Below, piece after piece: positions 43,383-53,266 of a stretch of DNA of 64,000 bases. Made by a program: the position numbers and the translations under genes. The notes under the pieces are model-generated. The model saw nothing but the letters and a program-made list of their open reading frames with translations, was not told the origin of the DNA and made no database searches. This stretch comes from Niabella sp. (GTDB lineage: Bacteria > Bacteroidota > Bacteroidia > Chitinophagales > Chitinophagaceae): the NCBI GenBank assembly GCA_027493055.1, contig JAPUDO010000046.1, forward strand, positions 186,001 through 250,000, in the 5' to 3' direction. Numbering within the stretch: the stretch's first letter is position 1; every line of letters begins with the position of its first letter.

Positions 43383-44801
43383 TTAAAGTAAATACGGCTT
43401 TTCCTGTAAGGTTTTCCACAGCAATTCGCCAAACAAGGTATTAGCCCAGGCAAACCATTTCCTCGTAAATTTTGAAGGGTCATCTTTGTGAAAAGATTCA
43501 TGCATGAACCCGGTACCTGCATGAGTGCTTTGTAGCATTTTAATACAATTGCTAATCTCGCTATCATTTACAGATGTCATTGCCTGCATAATCACGCTCA
43601 TGGGCCAGATCATATCTTTACCAATATGCGGACCTCCCGTACCTTCACCAAATTTTCCGCTAAAGAAATAAGGATTTTCTTTTGATAATATAAACTTTCG
43701 TGTGGTTTGATAAACAGGATCGTTTACCGCAACAGCGCTAAGGTAAGGCAGTGATAGCAAACTGGGTACATTTGAATCATCCATCAATAGCTGGCTGCCA
43801 AATCCGTCTATTTCAAAAGGGTATATTTTACCATACTTAGGGTTTACGGCTATTGCGTGCTTTTTAACAGCCATATCCACTTCATCCGCAATACCCAACA
43901 ATTCTTCAGAGAGCTTGTGATCTCCATTTATTTTAATTACCATTTCAGCGGCCTGCCTTAAGCTAACAACCGCAAACATATTAGAAGGAATTAAAAAAGG
44001 GAAAATAGTAGCGTCATCGCTGGGGCGAAAAACAGAACAAATCAATCCTATAGGTTTAACCGTAGCACCCGTTCCCATATTTGGAACCGCATCTATTGCC
44101 CATTCTGATGTTCGCCTGAAACTATATGGACCAACAGTATCTTTTCGCTGCTGATCTTTACAAACTTTTAATATTGAAATAACTGATTCTTTCCATTTAG
44201 CATCAAAAGGAGTTATATCGCCGGTTTGCTTCCAAAAATTATACGCCAGGCGAATGGGATAACATAAAGAGTCCAGCTCAAATTTACGTTCATGAACCCC
44301 GGGCTTCATTTCAGTATGATCTGTTACCCACTCTCCCACATGGTTCTCATCATTGTAAAACGCATTGGCGTAAGGATCTTTTAAAATAAAATGTACCTGC
44401 TTATTAATAACGCCTGCAATCAGCTGATGCAGGGCTTTATCCTGTACTGCGAAAGAAATATATGGATATACCTGTGCTGAGCTGTCCCTTAACCACATGG
44501 CATCAATATCGCCTGTTATAACATAGGTATAGGGCTTTCCTTTTTTTTCTTCATAAAAAACGGTAGTATCGAGTGTATTGGGAAAACAATTTTCAAAAAG
44601 CCAGCCTAATTCTTTATCCTTTGTTTTACTTTTAAAAACGCTGATTGCATTTTCTATGGCAGCGCTTTTAAAATTCCTCTTATTTTCCCGCGTCCGTACA
44701 ACAGGAAAATGCTTTCCGGCCCATTGAAACGGGATCCTGTTATTTAACGCTAACCCTGCACTTAATATACTGCCTGCTCTCACAAAACTTTTCCTGTTCA
44801 T
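43383..44801 (-). CDS. GH125 exo-alpha-1,6-mannosidase
   Basis: A 472-residue metal-independent mannosidase that removes terminal alpha-1,6-linked mannose. Family marks: GWLFENCFPNTLDTTVFYEE, YVITGDIDAMWLRDSSAQVYPYI (about 92-114), NAFYNDENHVGEWVTDHTEMKPGVHERKFELDSLCYPIRLAYNFW and FRPSDDATIFPFLIPSNMFAVVSLRQAAEM. The start MNRKSFVRAGSILSAGLALNN resembles a Tat-type or uncleaved signal used by many secreted Bacteroidota enzymes. It defines the locus as directed at alpha-mannan or N-glycan. The putative glycosidase lies downstream after 157 bp. Confidence 0.92.
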   Translation of the reverse strand: MNRKSFVRAGSILSAGLALNNRIPFQWAGKHFPVVRTRENKRNFKSAAIENAISVFKSKTKDKELGWLFENCFPNTLDTTVFYEEKKGKPYTYVITGDIDAMWLRDSSAQVYPYISFAVQDKALHQLIAGVINKQVHFILKDPYANAFYNDENHVGEWVTDHTEMKPGVHERKFELDSLCYPIRLAYNFWKQTGDITPFDAKWKESVISILKVCKDQQRKDTVGPYSFRRTSEWAIDAVPNMGTGATVKPIGLICSVFRPSDDATIFPFLIPSNMFAVVSLRQAAEMVIKINGDHKLSEELLGIADEVDMAVKKHAIAVNPKYGKIYPFEIDGFGSQLLMDDSNVPSLLSLPYLSAVAVNDPVYQTTRKFILSKENPYFFSGKFGEGTGGPHIGKDMIWPMSVIMQAMTSVNDSEISNCIKMLQSTHAGTGFMHESFHKDDPSKFTRKWFAWANTLFGELLWKTLQEKPYLL

Positions 44802-44900
44802 TTTGTTTGAATTTGAATTTCCTCAGCTTAAACATATTTCCTGATTATTTGCTGAAGCAATGATGTAATGATATCTATAGCATATCGTCACTTCAAACCA

Positions 44901-44951
44901 AGAAAAGCGCAGAGAGAAGTGTCCTCAATAGGGTCAGATTCCTCCCTGCGC
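44901..44951 (-). terminator. Terminator-like hairpin after the SusCD-DUF3823 unit
   Basis: On the minus strand, GCGCAG (44946-44951) pairs with CTGCGC (44907-44912), with further weak pairing inside and a run TTTTCTT after it (44901-44906). It separates the SusC-SusD-DUF3823 unit from GH125 and may give lower expression of the enzymes. Confidence 0.5.
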
Positions 44952-45064
44952 ACGGAGATAAGGGCTGGTTATGAGAATGCTTTAAGCCTGTTATTGGTAT
45001 TGAAATTACCCTCATACTAACTGTTTTTTGAGGTGCACTTCCTTGCGTTAAAAAAGTTAAATAA

Positions 45065-45874
45065 TCAGGGCACATCCACCCGTATCGCTTCATTATAATT
45101 CCACCTCCTCACACCTTCTGTAGCATAGTTTATTCTTGCAGCGGCACGTACAAAAACGGTTCTTCCAGACTGGATCACCCCATTATGCGTCACCTCAATA
45201 GGTGTGCCCAGCAAAGGTTCAAAAGCATTGCCGCTATATTCTATGGCTTTTCTCCTATTGTCGTTGTAGGTAGTACGATAACCTACAAAAGGCGATTCGC
45301 TTACCATGAACTGCACATCGGTTACATTTAAAAAATTATCGTTATAGCCACCCATAGGTTCAATTTTGGCCCTGAAGTCTTCGCGGCTGACCCCTCTGGT
45401 TACTTTTACCTTAGCGGTTATTTTACCGTCCTTTACAACCGGCTTCTCTGCCCACTCCACTTTAAGAAACGGCTGTACCTGGAAATCCACTTCTGTAACT
45501 CCTTTAATCTCTACTGTTTTACTTTCGTTGACAAGGGTATCGCCTTTACTGTTCCGCCGCACTAAAGGTATAAAGGCGCCATCTATCCTTACATTATAAG
45601 TGCCGGCAAAAACTTTTGTGTTCTGGTACACGCCCTCTTTCATACACCAAAAATCAAAATTATCCGGTGTGGGTGTTTCTTTCCAGCTCAGCTCGCGTAA
45701 GCGTATGCGGGTGCCTTCACTTCCCTGGTCGGTAAGCACAGGCTCGCCGGTTTTTACATCTACAATTTTACCTCTTATGGTTTCAGCCGGTTCTTTGTAA
45801 TTATCCGGCTTACTGCATGACACAACATACAGAACGGGGATTGAAAAAATAATATATTGTAATAGCTTTTTCAT
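45065..45874 (-). CDS. DUF3823 lipoprotein of the mannan locus
   Basis: A 269-residue lipoprotein, Cys at 20 (VLYVVSCSKPD); start at 45874, with 8 extra in-frame codons upstream that spoil the signal. The N-terminal half (IRGKIVDVKTGEPVLTDQGSEGTRIRLRELSWKETPTPDNFDFWCMKEGVYQNTKVFAGTYNVRIDGAFIPL) is the DUF3823 beta-sandwich, which often follows SusD genes. The second half (VTEVDFQVQPFLKVEWAEKP...) is a further beta domain. It is likely to be a surface glycan-binding accessory. It lies 52 bp after SusD. Confidence 0.86.
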   Translation of the reverse strand: MKKLLQYIIFSIPVLYVVSCSKPDNYKEPAETIRGKIVDVKTGEPVLTDQGSEGTRIRLRELSWKETPTPDNFDFWCMKEGVYQNTKVFAGTYNVRIDGAFIPLVRRNSKGDTLVNESKTVEIKGVTEVDFQVQPFLKVEWAEKPVVKDGKITAKVKVTRGVSREDFRAKIEPMGGYNDNFLNVTDVQFMVSESPFVGYRTTYNDNRRKAIEYSGNAFEPLLGTPIEVTHNGVIQSGRTVFVRAAARINYATEGVRRWNYNEAIRVDVP

Positions 45875-45926
45875 TTTACTATTTTTAAATTTTATCAATT
45901 ATCATAAGGTTAGGACAGGGGTAGTA

Positions 45927-47972
45927 CTAACGGCCGGGCTGCTGATCTATAACCGGGCTCTTTGAAACCTGGTCTCCGGGAATCAGGAAATAATATTCGG
46001 GATAAGTCATCCTGAACCGGATACGGAAAGTTTCAGGACCGGGATCAAAGAAGTACTTATTGGCTACTGTGGAGTAGAAAGGATACAGTCCGCTATAATT
46101 CGTGCCGTCTTCCTCGGTCTGCCCATTGATCTTTTCCGTAGTTTGGGTGCGCCAGCGCCTGATATCCCATAATATTTTATGTTCAAAAGCCAGCTCCTTC
46201 CTTCTTTCCTTTCTTATCAGCTCCAGCCCGTTGGCGCCCATAATATCTGCAGGGCCGGCCATCGGTTCCGCACCGGCTCTTTCCCTTATCTGGCGAATGG
46301 TTTCATAAGCTACACCTACAAGGTTTTGCCCATCGGGTGATTGCTGACCAGCCAGCTCCAGCTCTTTGGCGGCTTCTGCAAGGTTCAGCACTACTTCGCC
46401 CAAACGCATCAAGATAAACGACTGCTCCGAGCGAGCTTCCTGTACCAGGTTCTGCGGCATATTTTCATTCAGGTATTTACGTACGGTAAACCCGGTCATA
46501 GCGCAGGTGGCATTATTGGTAAACGGTCCGCTCGCACCGGAGGCCGCTACCTTACTTCCGTCAGGTAATGTTACAATTTCATCACCCTTCTGTGACGATA
46601 CGTACAGCACTTTGGAAGTAAACGCCCCTGTGCCCCGGTAAGCATCTGTTTCAGTGTATTTAACGGGGCCGGCTAACGAATAATTCACGTTGCCATTCAC
46701 CGTACGTAACGGCGCTATTCCGTTGGTTACACCGCCAGTATAAATACCTGCCCTGATATCAATAGCCTGTCCCTTAAATGTTTCGCCCGGTAATATTACA
46801 AAAGCTTTCAGGCGGGGTTCCGCATTTTTGAAGAGATCAGTAATATTATCGTACATCATATATTTACCATTTGCATCAAAGGTTTTAATGGAGCCATCGG
46901 GGTTTTTAGGAATCCCGTCAAACATGGTTACATATTCCAGCGTAGGGCAATTACCAGAAGAATACCCGCCACCTATTAGCTGCAAAGGAATATTGTACAC
47001 ATCAAAACCATGTGCCAGGTCGGGGTATTTATAATCCTTTACAAATATATTTTCGGGGCTCGATGCGTCAAAGAACATGTCGATCATGTTTTGCTTTTGC
47101 GCATCTCTATCTGTTGCTGACCATTTTTTCCGGTACAGGTCATATTTACCGGACTTGATTACTTCCATTGCTGCTTTATACGCTTCGGCAAAGTATTTGT
47201 TAGCAACGGCCGTGTTTGTAGCAGGGTCGAAACCTATTACACGTACTTTGGTTTTGTCGCCAAAGCCGGTGAGTGTATTGTATTTTGCGATGCTGCCGGC
47301 ATAAAGTGCGGCTTCAGATTTAAACGCTAAAGCCACATATTTATTTACCATTCCCCGCTGCGGGCTCGCTGCAGCCAGCAGCGCTATAGCGCTATCCATA
47401 TCGGCCAGTGCCTGGTTCCAGGTTTCTTCTTCCGATGCACGAGGCACTTCTAATTCGGGAGCCGCATTCTCAGGGTATTTTAAAACAGATTTTACAAGAG
47501 GTACGCCACCATAACGCTTGGCAAAAGCGTAGAAAAGATAGCCACGCGCAAAATAGCCTTCGCCTATTAAATGATTGTACTCCTGTACAGTATAATTAGC
47601 TTTATAAGCTGGAAGTGTTTCTAACAAACGGTTTATATCCCGCAATACAGCAAACCCTCCTGCCCAGAAATTCCAGTTTCCCTGTCCTTCACTTGTCATG
47701 GCGCCGCTCCTGTCGCGCCCTATGGAGCTGCCTTCATTTACACCCGGACACACTAACCAGTCGTGAAAAAAGCCGCCGCCAGGTGAGTATTTAAAATCTT
47801 CATAAGGCATCTGGCTGTAGACTCTTGACAGGTACACCATCATTCCTTTGGATGAACTGAAAAGATCAGCATCCTGCACCACGTTCTTAGGCGGCACATC
47901 CAGGTAATGCTTACAGGAAACAAAAGAAAAGCCGAATATGATTAATAGGAATTGTATATATCGATATTTCAT
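45927..47972 (-). CDS. SusD/RagB-type surface lipoprotein (mannan locus)
   Basis: A long SusD (681 residues; most have 480-600), lipidated Cys at 20 (FSFVSCKHYLDVPPKN). The TPR-type core has GEGYFARGYLFYAFAKRYGGVPLV and the C-terminal SLILMRLGEVVLNLAEAAKEL and RKERRKELAFEHKILWDIRRWRT. The additional length sits mainly between about 330 and 510, probably extra glycan-contact loops. It pairs with the SusC 12 bp upstream. Confidence 0.93.
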   Translation of the reverse strand: MKYRYIQFLLIIFGFSFVSCKHYLDVPPKNVVQDADLFSSSKGMMVYLSRVYSQMPYEDFKYSPGGGFFHDWLVCPGVNEGSSIGRDRSGAMTSEGQGNWNFWAGGFAVLRDINRLLETLPAYKANYTVQEYNHLIGEGYFARGYLFYAFAKRYGGVPLVKSVLKYPENAAPELEVPRASEEETWNQALADMDSAIALLAAASPQRGMVNKYVALAFKSEAALYAGSIAKYNTLTGFGDKTKVRVIGFDPATNTAVANKYFAEAYKAAMEVIKSGKYDLYRKKWSATDRDAQKQNMIDMFFDASSPENIFVKDYKYPDLAHGFDVYNIPLQLIGGGYSSGNCPTLEYVTMFDGIPKNPDGSIKTFDANGKYMMYDNITDLFKNAEPRLKAFVILPGETFKGQAIDIRAGIYTGGVTNGIAPLRTVNGNVNYSLAGPVKYTETDAYRGTGAFTSKVLYVSSQKGDEIVTLPDGSKVAASGASGPFTNNATCAMTGFTVRKYLNENMPQNLVQEARSEQSFILMRLGEVVLNLAEAAKELELAGQQSPDGQNLVGVAYETIRQIRERAGAEPMAGPADIMGANGLELIRKERRKELAFEHKILWDIRRWRTQTTEKINGQTEEDGTNYSGLYPFYSTVANKYFFDPGPETFRIRFRMTYPEYYFLIPGDQVSKSPVIDQQPGR

Positions 47973-47984
47973 AATTTACGTTTT

Positions 47985-50900
47985 TTAGAACTTAATAGTT
48001 AAACCTACGGTTACTGTCTTATTTAACGGATAGATATATCCATATAAATTATCAGTGTGCTCAGGATCAACAAATTTCACTTTTGTAAACGTGAGCAGGT
48101 TGTAAGCGCTTCCATACATACGTACCCCCGAAAGACCAACACGCTGTAACCATGCGTCCGGTAAAGAATAGCCCAACTCCACATTCTTCAGCCTTAAATA
48201 AGCACCATCTACCGTACTAAAAGTTGACTGGCCTCTTGGATTGCTGCCGGTGTACCCATAAGTGCCTTTTGCCCATTCGGTATTACGGGAGTAAGGATCG
48301 GCCGTAGGATCAACCGGGTGCCAGCGATCCATAAATTCACTTAAGATACCTGAAGGCCCGCTTCCCCATAATGGATTCATTATTTTTTCGCCATAGGTAA
48401 CAGTAGCCAGCGCCTGTCCCTGCAACAGGAAAGAAAAGTCGAAGCCTTTATATGCCAGGTCACCTGTTAAGCTAAAGTTCATCCAGGGATTTTGGTTGAA
48501 CCGCATAGGGTGGATATCGTTATCATTGATCTCGCCATCCCCGTTCCAATCCTCGTAAATATAATCGCCCGGTAAAACATTCGGATCCACAAACACTTTG
48601 CTGTTGTAAATATCATCCCAGCTCTGGTACTGGCCTGTTCCGTTATACAACCAGGACACGCCCTGCAGACGGTCGTTCTGGTTATTCTTCCAGTTGTTCC
48701 AGGAGCTGCCTATGGCGCCCCGTTCTACATACAGTCTTTTTATTCTAACCAGGGATACCATGCCTTTCAATCCATAAGTGAGCTCGCGGCCAAGCGTATT
48801 CCTATGAGACAATGTAAGTTCATAACCGGAAGTCAGGTCGCTGTTAATGTTTTCCTGTGGGAGCGCGGCCCCCACTACAGTGGGAATACCGCCATTACGC
48901 TGGGCCAGTAATCCCACGCGCTTGCGTGCAAAATACTCTGCAGTTACACCAAAAAGCCCTTTCCATCCTATAAAATCAAAACCGGCATTAAATGTCCTGG
49001 AATCAAACCACCCTATATTAGGATTAGGGATACCTTTGTTATCGGCGCTTGCTAAAAAGCTATTGCCAAACACATAGCCGGATGTAAACCATCTTCTGTC
49101 TGACCCGCCGGTAGGATAATTATACCCCGAAACAAACTGGTAGGCCGAAGCCGCGTCATCCCCTACAATACCGTAAGAAGCCCTGAGCTTAAACTGATCT
49201 ACAGAAGGAAATGTTCTCTTAAAGAAGTTTTCTTCTGATACTCTCCAGGCGCCTGCAACAGCAGGAAAAAACCCCCATTGATGGCCGGGTGCAAACTTGG
49301 ACGAGCCGTCATACCTGAAGCTATAGTCCAGTATATATTTACCTGAATAATCGTAATGAAACGCCCCTACGAGCCCCATACCGGTCATTTCGTAAATATC
49401 AGTGGCGTTCATTCCTCCCCGCTGACCTTCTGCAATACCGGCAAAAAGATAGGGTACCGGTAATAGCAGGTCTCTTTGGGCATTAAAATTATCGGCGGTT
49501 CTTTTCTGGGTTTCCCAAAGCAAGAGGCCTGATACATTATGCGCGTTGAACTTTTTATCGTACCCTATTGAAGTTTGCGATACCAGCTGGTCGCGCGTGA
49601 TCATGCCACGTTCTGCCTGGCTGGGCGAATTCCTGTAAACACCACTGTAGGTTTGAGCAGCCTCATTCCAGGTATAAAACTGGTATTCTCTCCTGTTATG
49701 GCTCATATCCCACATCGTCCAGTCGTAAGAAACCTGCTCTTTCAGGTAAAGCCCTTTAACAAAAGGAACATCGTACCGCAGGCTGGCCGTGGGCGACATC
49801 CATTTTCTTTTGGTTTTTCTTCTGCCCGTAAGATCCCCGTTAATATAGGCCGCGGGGTTATCACCATCGTTTTCACTATTGAAGTTATACCTGGTGGGAT
49901 CATTATTGGCATATACCGGGAAAAAGGGTCCTACTTTCCAGAATGCTCTTATGATCCACCAGCTGTCAACATCAGAAGTGTTCTGCTCATCCATAATAAA
50001 ATTCATGAGCAGCTCTGCCTTCAGGTGATCGGTGATATTAGCCGTAATGGTAGACCGGACATTGTACTTTTTGTAGTTTATATCATCCGATTTGAAAAAG
50101 CTGTTCTGGTACTGGTAACCCGCACCGAAGTAATACTTTATTCTGTCAGATCCGCCGGTGGCGCTCAGGTTATGAAGGGTTTGCGGGCCATATTTTTTGA
50201 AAGTGGCTTGTTCCCAATCGGTGCTTTGCTTTGTACCGCTCTGGTAAGCATTTATCTGCTCATCGCTATAAGTGCGGGCCTGTCCCTGAAGCCGGTGCAT
50301 AGAGTTTTCGTTCCTCAGTATCATATTATCCACGGCATTTACCGTAGTTGGCAGGCCGGAAGGGAACTGGAAAATATAAGAGCCATCATAAGACAATTCG
50401 CTCTTTCCCGATCTTCCTCTTTTTGTAGTGACCACTACTACTCCATTTGCAGATCTTACACCATATACGGCGGCAGTGGCATCTTTAAGAATGGAAATAT
50501 TATCTATATCATTAGGATTCAGCCGCTGAAACGCTTCCATATCGCGAGGGATCCCGTCTATAACAATAAGTGGTGTACCCATTGCTCTGATATCCATCTG
50601 CATATCAAACGAACCCGGCTCTGATGACCGTTGCGATATGCGAAGACCCGGCAGGCGGCCAGTGAGCATATTCTGTAAATTTTCATTCTTAGTGCGAATG
50701 ATTTCTTCTCCTTTAATATCAGAGACAGCACCTGTAAGACTGGCCCGCTTTTGTGTATTGTACCCCACTACTACTACTTCATCCAGCTTGCTTTCTATTG
50801 CCGTCAGTACCACGCTGGTATAATTGTCGTTTTTTACCGACAGCTCCAGCGTTGTATAACCCACAATTGAAATAATCAATACAGCATTCTGATCGGTTAC

Positions 50901-51407
50901 ATCAAGACTAAAGTTGCCGTCTTCACCTGTGCTCGTTCCGTTAGTAGTTCCTTTTTCTATAACGGTTACGCCCGAGAGCGGCTCGCCTTTATTATTAACA
51001 ATTTTGCCCTTCACAGGATACATCTTAGCCATTTCATTCTCATGCCCTATAATGACAACAAGGTCACGACTCATGGTCTTGTAAGAATAAGCTGTTTTTT
51101 TAAGCAGTTGCTGCATTACATTGTCAATAGTAGCATTGCTGGCATAGATATTTACTTTCTGGCGGTCAAGGGCTACATCATCGCTATAAAAGAAGCGGTA
51201 TTCATATCGCCTTTCAAGCCGTTTCAGCACAGAAATAATAGATTCATCTTTCAGGTCTAAATTGATCCTTTTTTGAGAAGCTCCATTAATAGCTACAGCC
51301 TGAAAAGAAGTAAACAGAATAAGGAAAACCGAGAGCTTCATTATCATAAAAAATTTGACAAATACATTCCCCTGCCTGCCTGTGGCAAGGCAATCGCTTT
51401 TTTTCAT
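47985..51407 (-). CDS. SusC-type TonB-dependent transporter with STN signalling domain (mannan locus)
   Basis: A 1140-residue transporter. After the signal (ATG at 51407, or within MIMKLSVFLILFTSFQAVA at 51347) comes an STN domain (about 48-115: INLDLKDESIISVLKRLERRYEYRFFYSDDVALDRQKVNIYASNATIDNVMQQLLKK), which in this class contacts FecR-type anti-sigma factors. Then a carboxypeptidase-regulatory-like domain (VKGKIVNNKGEPLSGVTVIEKGTTNGTSTGEDGNFSLDV), the TonB-box-like LDEVVVVGYNTQKR, plug and barrel, ending GLTIKF. The STN domain together with the adjacent FecR and ECF sigma genes shows it senses its substrate and switches on the locus. Confidence 0.95.
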   Translation of the reverse strand: MKKSDCLATGRQGNVFVKFFMIMKLSVFLILFTSFQAVAINGASQKRINLDLKDESIISVLKRLERRYEYRFFYSDDVALDRQKVNIYASNATIDNVMQQLLKKTAYSYKTMSRDLVVIIGHENEMAKMYPVKGKIVNNKGEPLSGVTVIEKGTTNGTSTGEDGNFSLDVTDQNAVLIISIVGYTTLELSVKNDNYTSVVLTAIESKLDEVVVVGYNTQKRASLTGAVSDIKGEEIIRTKNENLQNMLTGRLPGLRISQRSSEPGSFDMQMDIRAMGTPLIVIDGIPRDMEAFQRLNPNDIDNISILKDATAAVYGVRSANGVVVVTTKRGRSGKSELSYDGSYIFQFPSGLPTTVNAVDNMILRNENSMHRLQGQARTYSDEQINAYQSGTKQSTDWEQATFKKYGPQTLHNLSATGGSDRIKYYFGAGYQYQNSFFKSDDINYKKYNVRSTITANITDHLKAELLMNFIMDEQNTSDVDSWWIIRAFWKVGPFFPVYANNDPTRYNFNSENDGDNPAAYINGDLTGRRKTKRKWMSPTASLRYDVPFVKGLYLKEQVSYDWTMWDMSHNRREYQFYTWNEAAQTYSGVYRNSPSQAERGMITRDQLVSQTSIGYDKKFNAHNVSGLLLWETQKRTADNFNAQRDLLLPVPYLFAGIAEGQRGGMNATDIYEMTGMGLVGAFHYDYSGKYILDYSFRYDGSSKFAPGHQWGFFPAVAGAWRVSEENFFKRTFPSVDQFKLRASYGIVGDDAASAYQFVSGYNYPTGGSDRRWFTSGYVFGNSFLASADNKGIPNPNIGWFDSRTFNAGFDFIGWKGLFGVTAEYFARKRVGLLAQRNGGIPTVVGAALPQENINSDLTSGYELTLSHRNTLGRELTYGLKGMVSLVRIKRLYVERGAIGSSWNNWKNNQNDRLQGVSWLYNGTGQYQSWDDIYNSKVFVDPNVLPGDYIYEDWNGDGEINDNDIHPMRFNQNPWMNFSLTGDLAYKGFDFSFLLQGQALATVTYGEKIMNPLWGSGPSGILSEFMDRWHPVDPTADPYSRNTEWAKGTYGYTGSNPRGQSTFSTVDGAYLRLKNVELGYSLPDAWLQRVGLSGVRMYGSAYNLLTFTKVKFVDPEHTDNLYGYIYPLNKTVTVGLTIKF

Positions 51408-51564
51408 AATTTTGCTTTTTCAATTAATAATGATAGTATTCATTGTTTAAAACAATGACAGATGTCGTTATTCGGGCAGGAATGTTACCGCATTTCTGCC
51501 TTTTTCATACATGGTAATTAAGTTATTGTGGTCATAGCATCGTTTTTTTAGTCAGTAAAATGGT

Positions 51565-52629
51565 TTATTTATAAATAGTTACATTGTCTCCCTCTATTTT
51601 ATAGCGCAGTTCCGACACCAGGCTGAAAAGGTGAAGCACTTCCGTTAAGCTCTCATTTTCAATTTTCCCGTTAAACCTCTTTTGGAGCAAGCCCCGGTTA
51701 TTCACCGTAATTTTTACATGATACCAGCTTTCCAGCATAGGAATAATATCCTGCAGCTTTTCCTGATCGAAGCTGATGCTGCTTTTCAACCATTGTGTTT
51801 CCAGTATAGCCGAATCAACCGGACTGATGGTGGCAGGTCGTAATACAACCTCCAAAGAGTCATTGCTTATATACGCCTGATTGTTCTTCTTACCCGCCTG
51901 ATAATCATTCTGCACTATGAGCTTTTCACTGGGCTTTAGTATTACTTTCTTATTGTGCTTATCCTTCAGCAATACTTCAACCGAACCACTCACTAACGTA
52001 GCCTGGGCTTCAGCTTCATTATTATAGGCTCTTACATTAAACACGGTACCTAAAACACGTACATCCATATTTTTTGTATGCACAATAAATGGCCGGCTTT
52101 TGTCATGCACTACCTCAAAGAACGCCTCCCCTTCAAGTGTCACTTCTCTTTTCCGTTCTCCAAACGACTTTTCATAAGTAAGGCGTGTATCGGAATTAAT
52201 CCATACCGTAGTACCATCGGGCAGGAGAATGTTTGATTTGGAGCCCTTTTGAGTAGCTACGATGTTTTGTTTAAATACCGGTGTGCTGTTATTTAGCAGC
52301 AGCAATCTTCCTATACCTAGTAACGCCAGGAGCGATGCCGCTATTGCCATTACCTTTATAAGTAAGCGCGGCCGTTTCGGCTCTTTTCTGCTAACAGACA
52401 ATGGCGCTATACGTTGCTGCAGGCTTTCAACAGATTGCTGTACAAAATCCCCTGGAATGTCTTCTTCAAAACTTATGGCGCTTTTAAAGATCTCACTTAC
52501 AGCATCAGCAATATCAGCAGCAGGCGCCTCATTCATCAGAGCTATTAATTCAGTTTGCTCATGAAGGTTGATGCTTCCTGTTTCCTTCTTTATCAACAAT
52601 GTAATGAGCCTTTGTTGGTCCATATTCAT
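51565..52629 (-). CDS. FecR-family anti-sigma factor
   Basis: A 354-residue single-pass protein. The N-terminal cytosolic part (1-85) binds the sigma factor, a membrane helix lies at about 89-112 (LLIKVMAIAASLLALLGIGRLLLL), the FecR domain is periplasmic (TQKGSKSNILLPDGTTVWINSDTRLTYEKSFGERKREVTLEGEAFFEVVHDKSRPFIVHTKNMDVRVLGTVFNVRAY) and a C-terminal DUF4974 domain resembles an STN (SISFDQEKLQDIIPMLESWYHVKITVNN). It relays the SusC signal to the sigma factor 58 bp upstream. Confidence 0.94.
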   Translation of the reverse strand: MNMDQQRLITLLIKKETGSINLHEQTELIALMNEAPAADIADAVSEIFKSAISFEEDIPGDFVQQSVESLQQRIAPLSVSRKEPKRPRLLIKVMAIAASLLALLGIGRLLLLNNSTPVFKQNIVATQKGSKSNILLPDGTTVWINSDTRLTYEKSFGERKREVTLEGEAFFEVVHDKSRPFIVHTKNMDVRVLGTVFNVRAYNNEAEAQATLVSGSVEVLLKDKHNKKVILKPSEKLIVQNDYQAGKKNNQAYISNDSLEVVLRPATISPVDSAILETQWLKSSISFDQEKLQDIIPMLESWYHVKITVNNRGLLQKRFNGKIENESLTEVLHLFSLVSELRYKIEGDNVTIYK

Positions 52630-52687
52630 AATATGCTATTATTACGTCGCAAAAAATTTTTAAATTCCTTAAAGCTTTTAAAAAAAA

Positions 52688-53266
52688 TTATACATTTTTT
52701 TTACCGGCACTGCCGGTATTCACGCCCGGGAAAGGCTTTTTCAGTATTTCGATCAGCTTTTTGGTTGCAATATATACCTGGGTTTCAACGGTTTTAACCG
52801 ATATGTCCAGCAACTGGGCCACTTCCATATATTTTAGCCTTTCTTCTTTTACCAATCTGAAAATAAGCTGGCATTTAGCAGGCAGGCTATTGATGGCCTC
52901 ATTAATAAGATGCAGATTTTCTTTGGATATAAGCTGGCTTTCGGGAGTAAAAAAAGAATAAGAGGCACTTTCAGTTATTTCATCAGGCTCCAGATGTTTC
53001 TGCTTTCTCAGAAAACTGATAGAAGCATATTTACAGGCAGTATATAAATAACCGGAAAGATTTTTGACTTCAATGATCGTTTTACGATTTTCCCAGAGTT
53101 TGGTAAATACTTCCAGCACAATTTCTTCAGCTTCCTGCTTATCTTTTACAATAGAGCTAACAAAAGAGAACAGGCCGGGAAAATAATGCCTGTACAGCTC
53201 ACTAAAAGCAAGCTGGTCATCTTGTTCAGATATCAAACGGATAAGTTCTTTGATATTTTGCTCCAT
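52688..53266 (-). CDS. ECF RNA polymerase sigma factor of the mannan locus
   Basis: A 192-residue sigma factor. Region 2 is AFSELYRHYFPGLFSFVSSIVKDKQEAEEIVLEVFTKLWENR and region 4 INSLPAKCQLIFRLVKEERLKYMEVAQLLDISVKTVETQVYIATKKLIEIL, the RpoE-like Bacteroidota form that pairs with FecR. It is first in the series sigma-FecR-SusC-SusD-DUF3823-enzymes and probably activates the SusC promoter in the 157-bp gap 51408-51564. Confidence 0.94.
   Translation of the reverse strand: MEQNIKELIRLISEQDDQLAFSELYRHYFPGLFSFVSSIVKDKQEAEEIVLEVFTKLWENRKTIIEVKNLSGYLYTACKYASISFLRKQKHLEPDEITESASYSFFTPESQLISKENLHLINEAINSLPAKCQLIFRLVKEERLKYMEVAQLLDISVKTVETQVYIATKKLIEILKKPFPGVNTGSAGKKNV

Noticed and set aside
49575-50624. 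349-codon plus-strand ORF inside the second SusC gene
   Set aside because: Antisense to a clear SusC coding region, with no domain and no promoter; an ordinary shadow frame.
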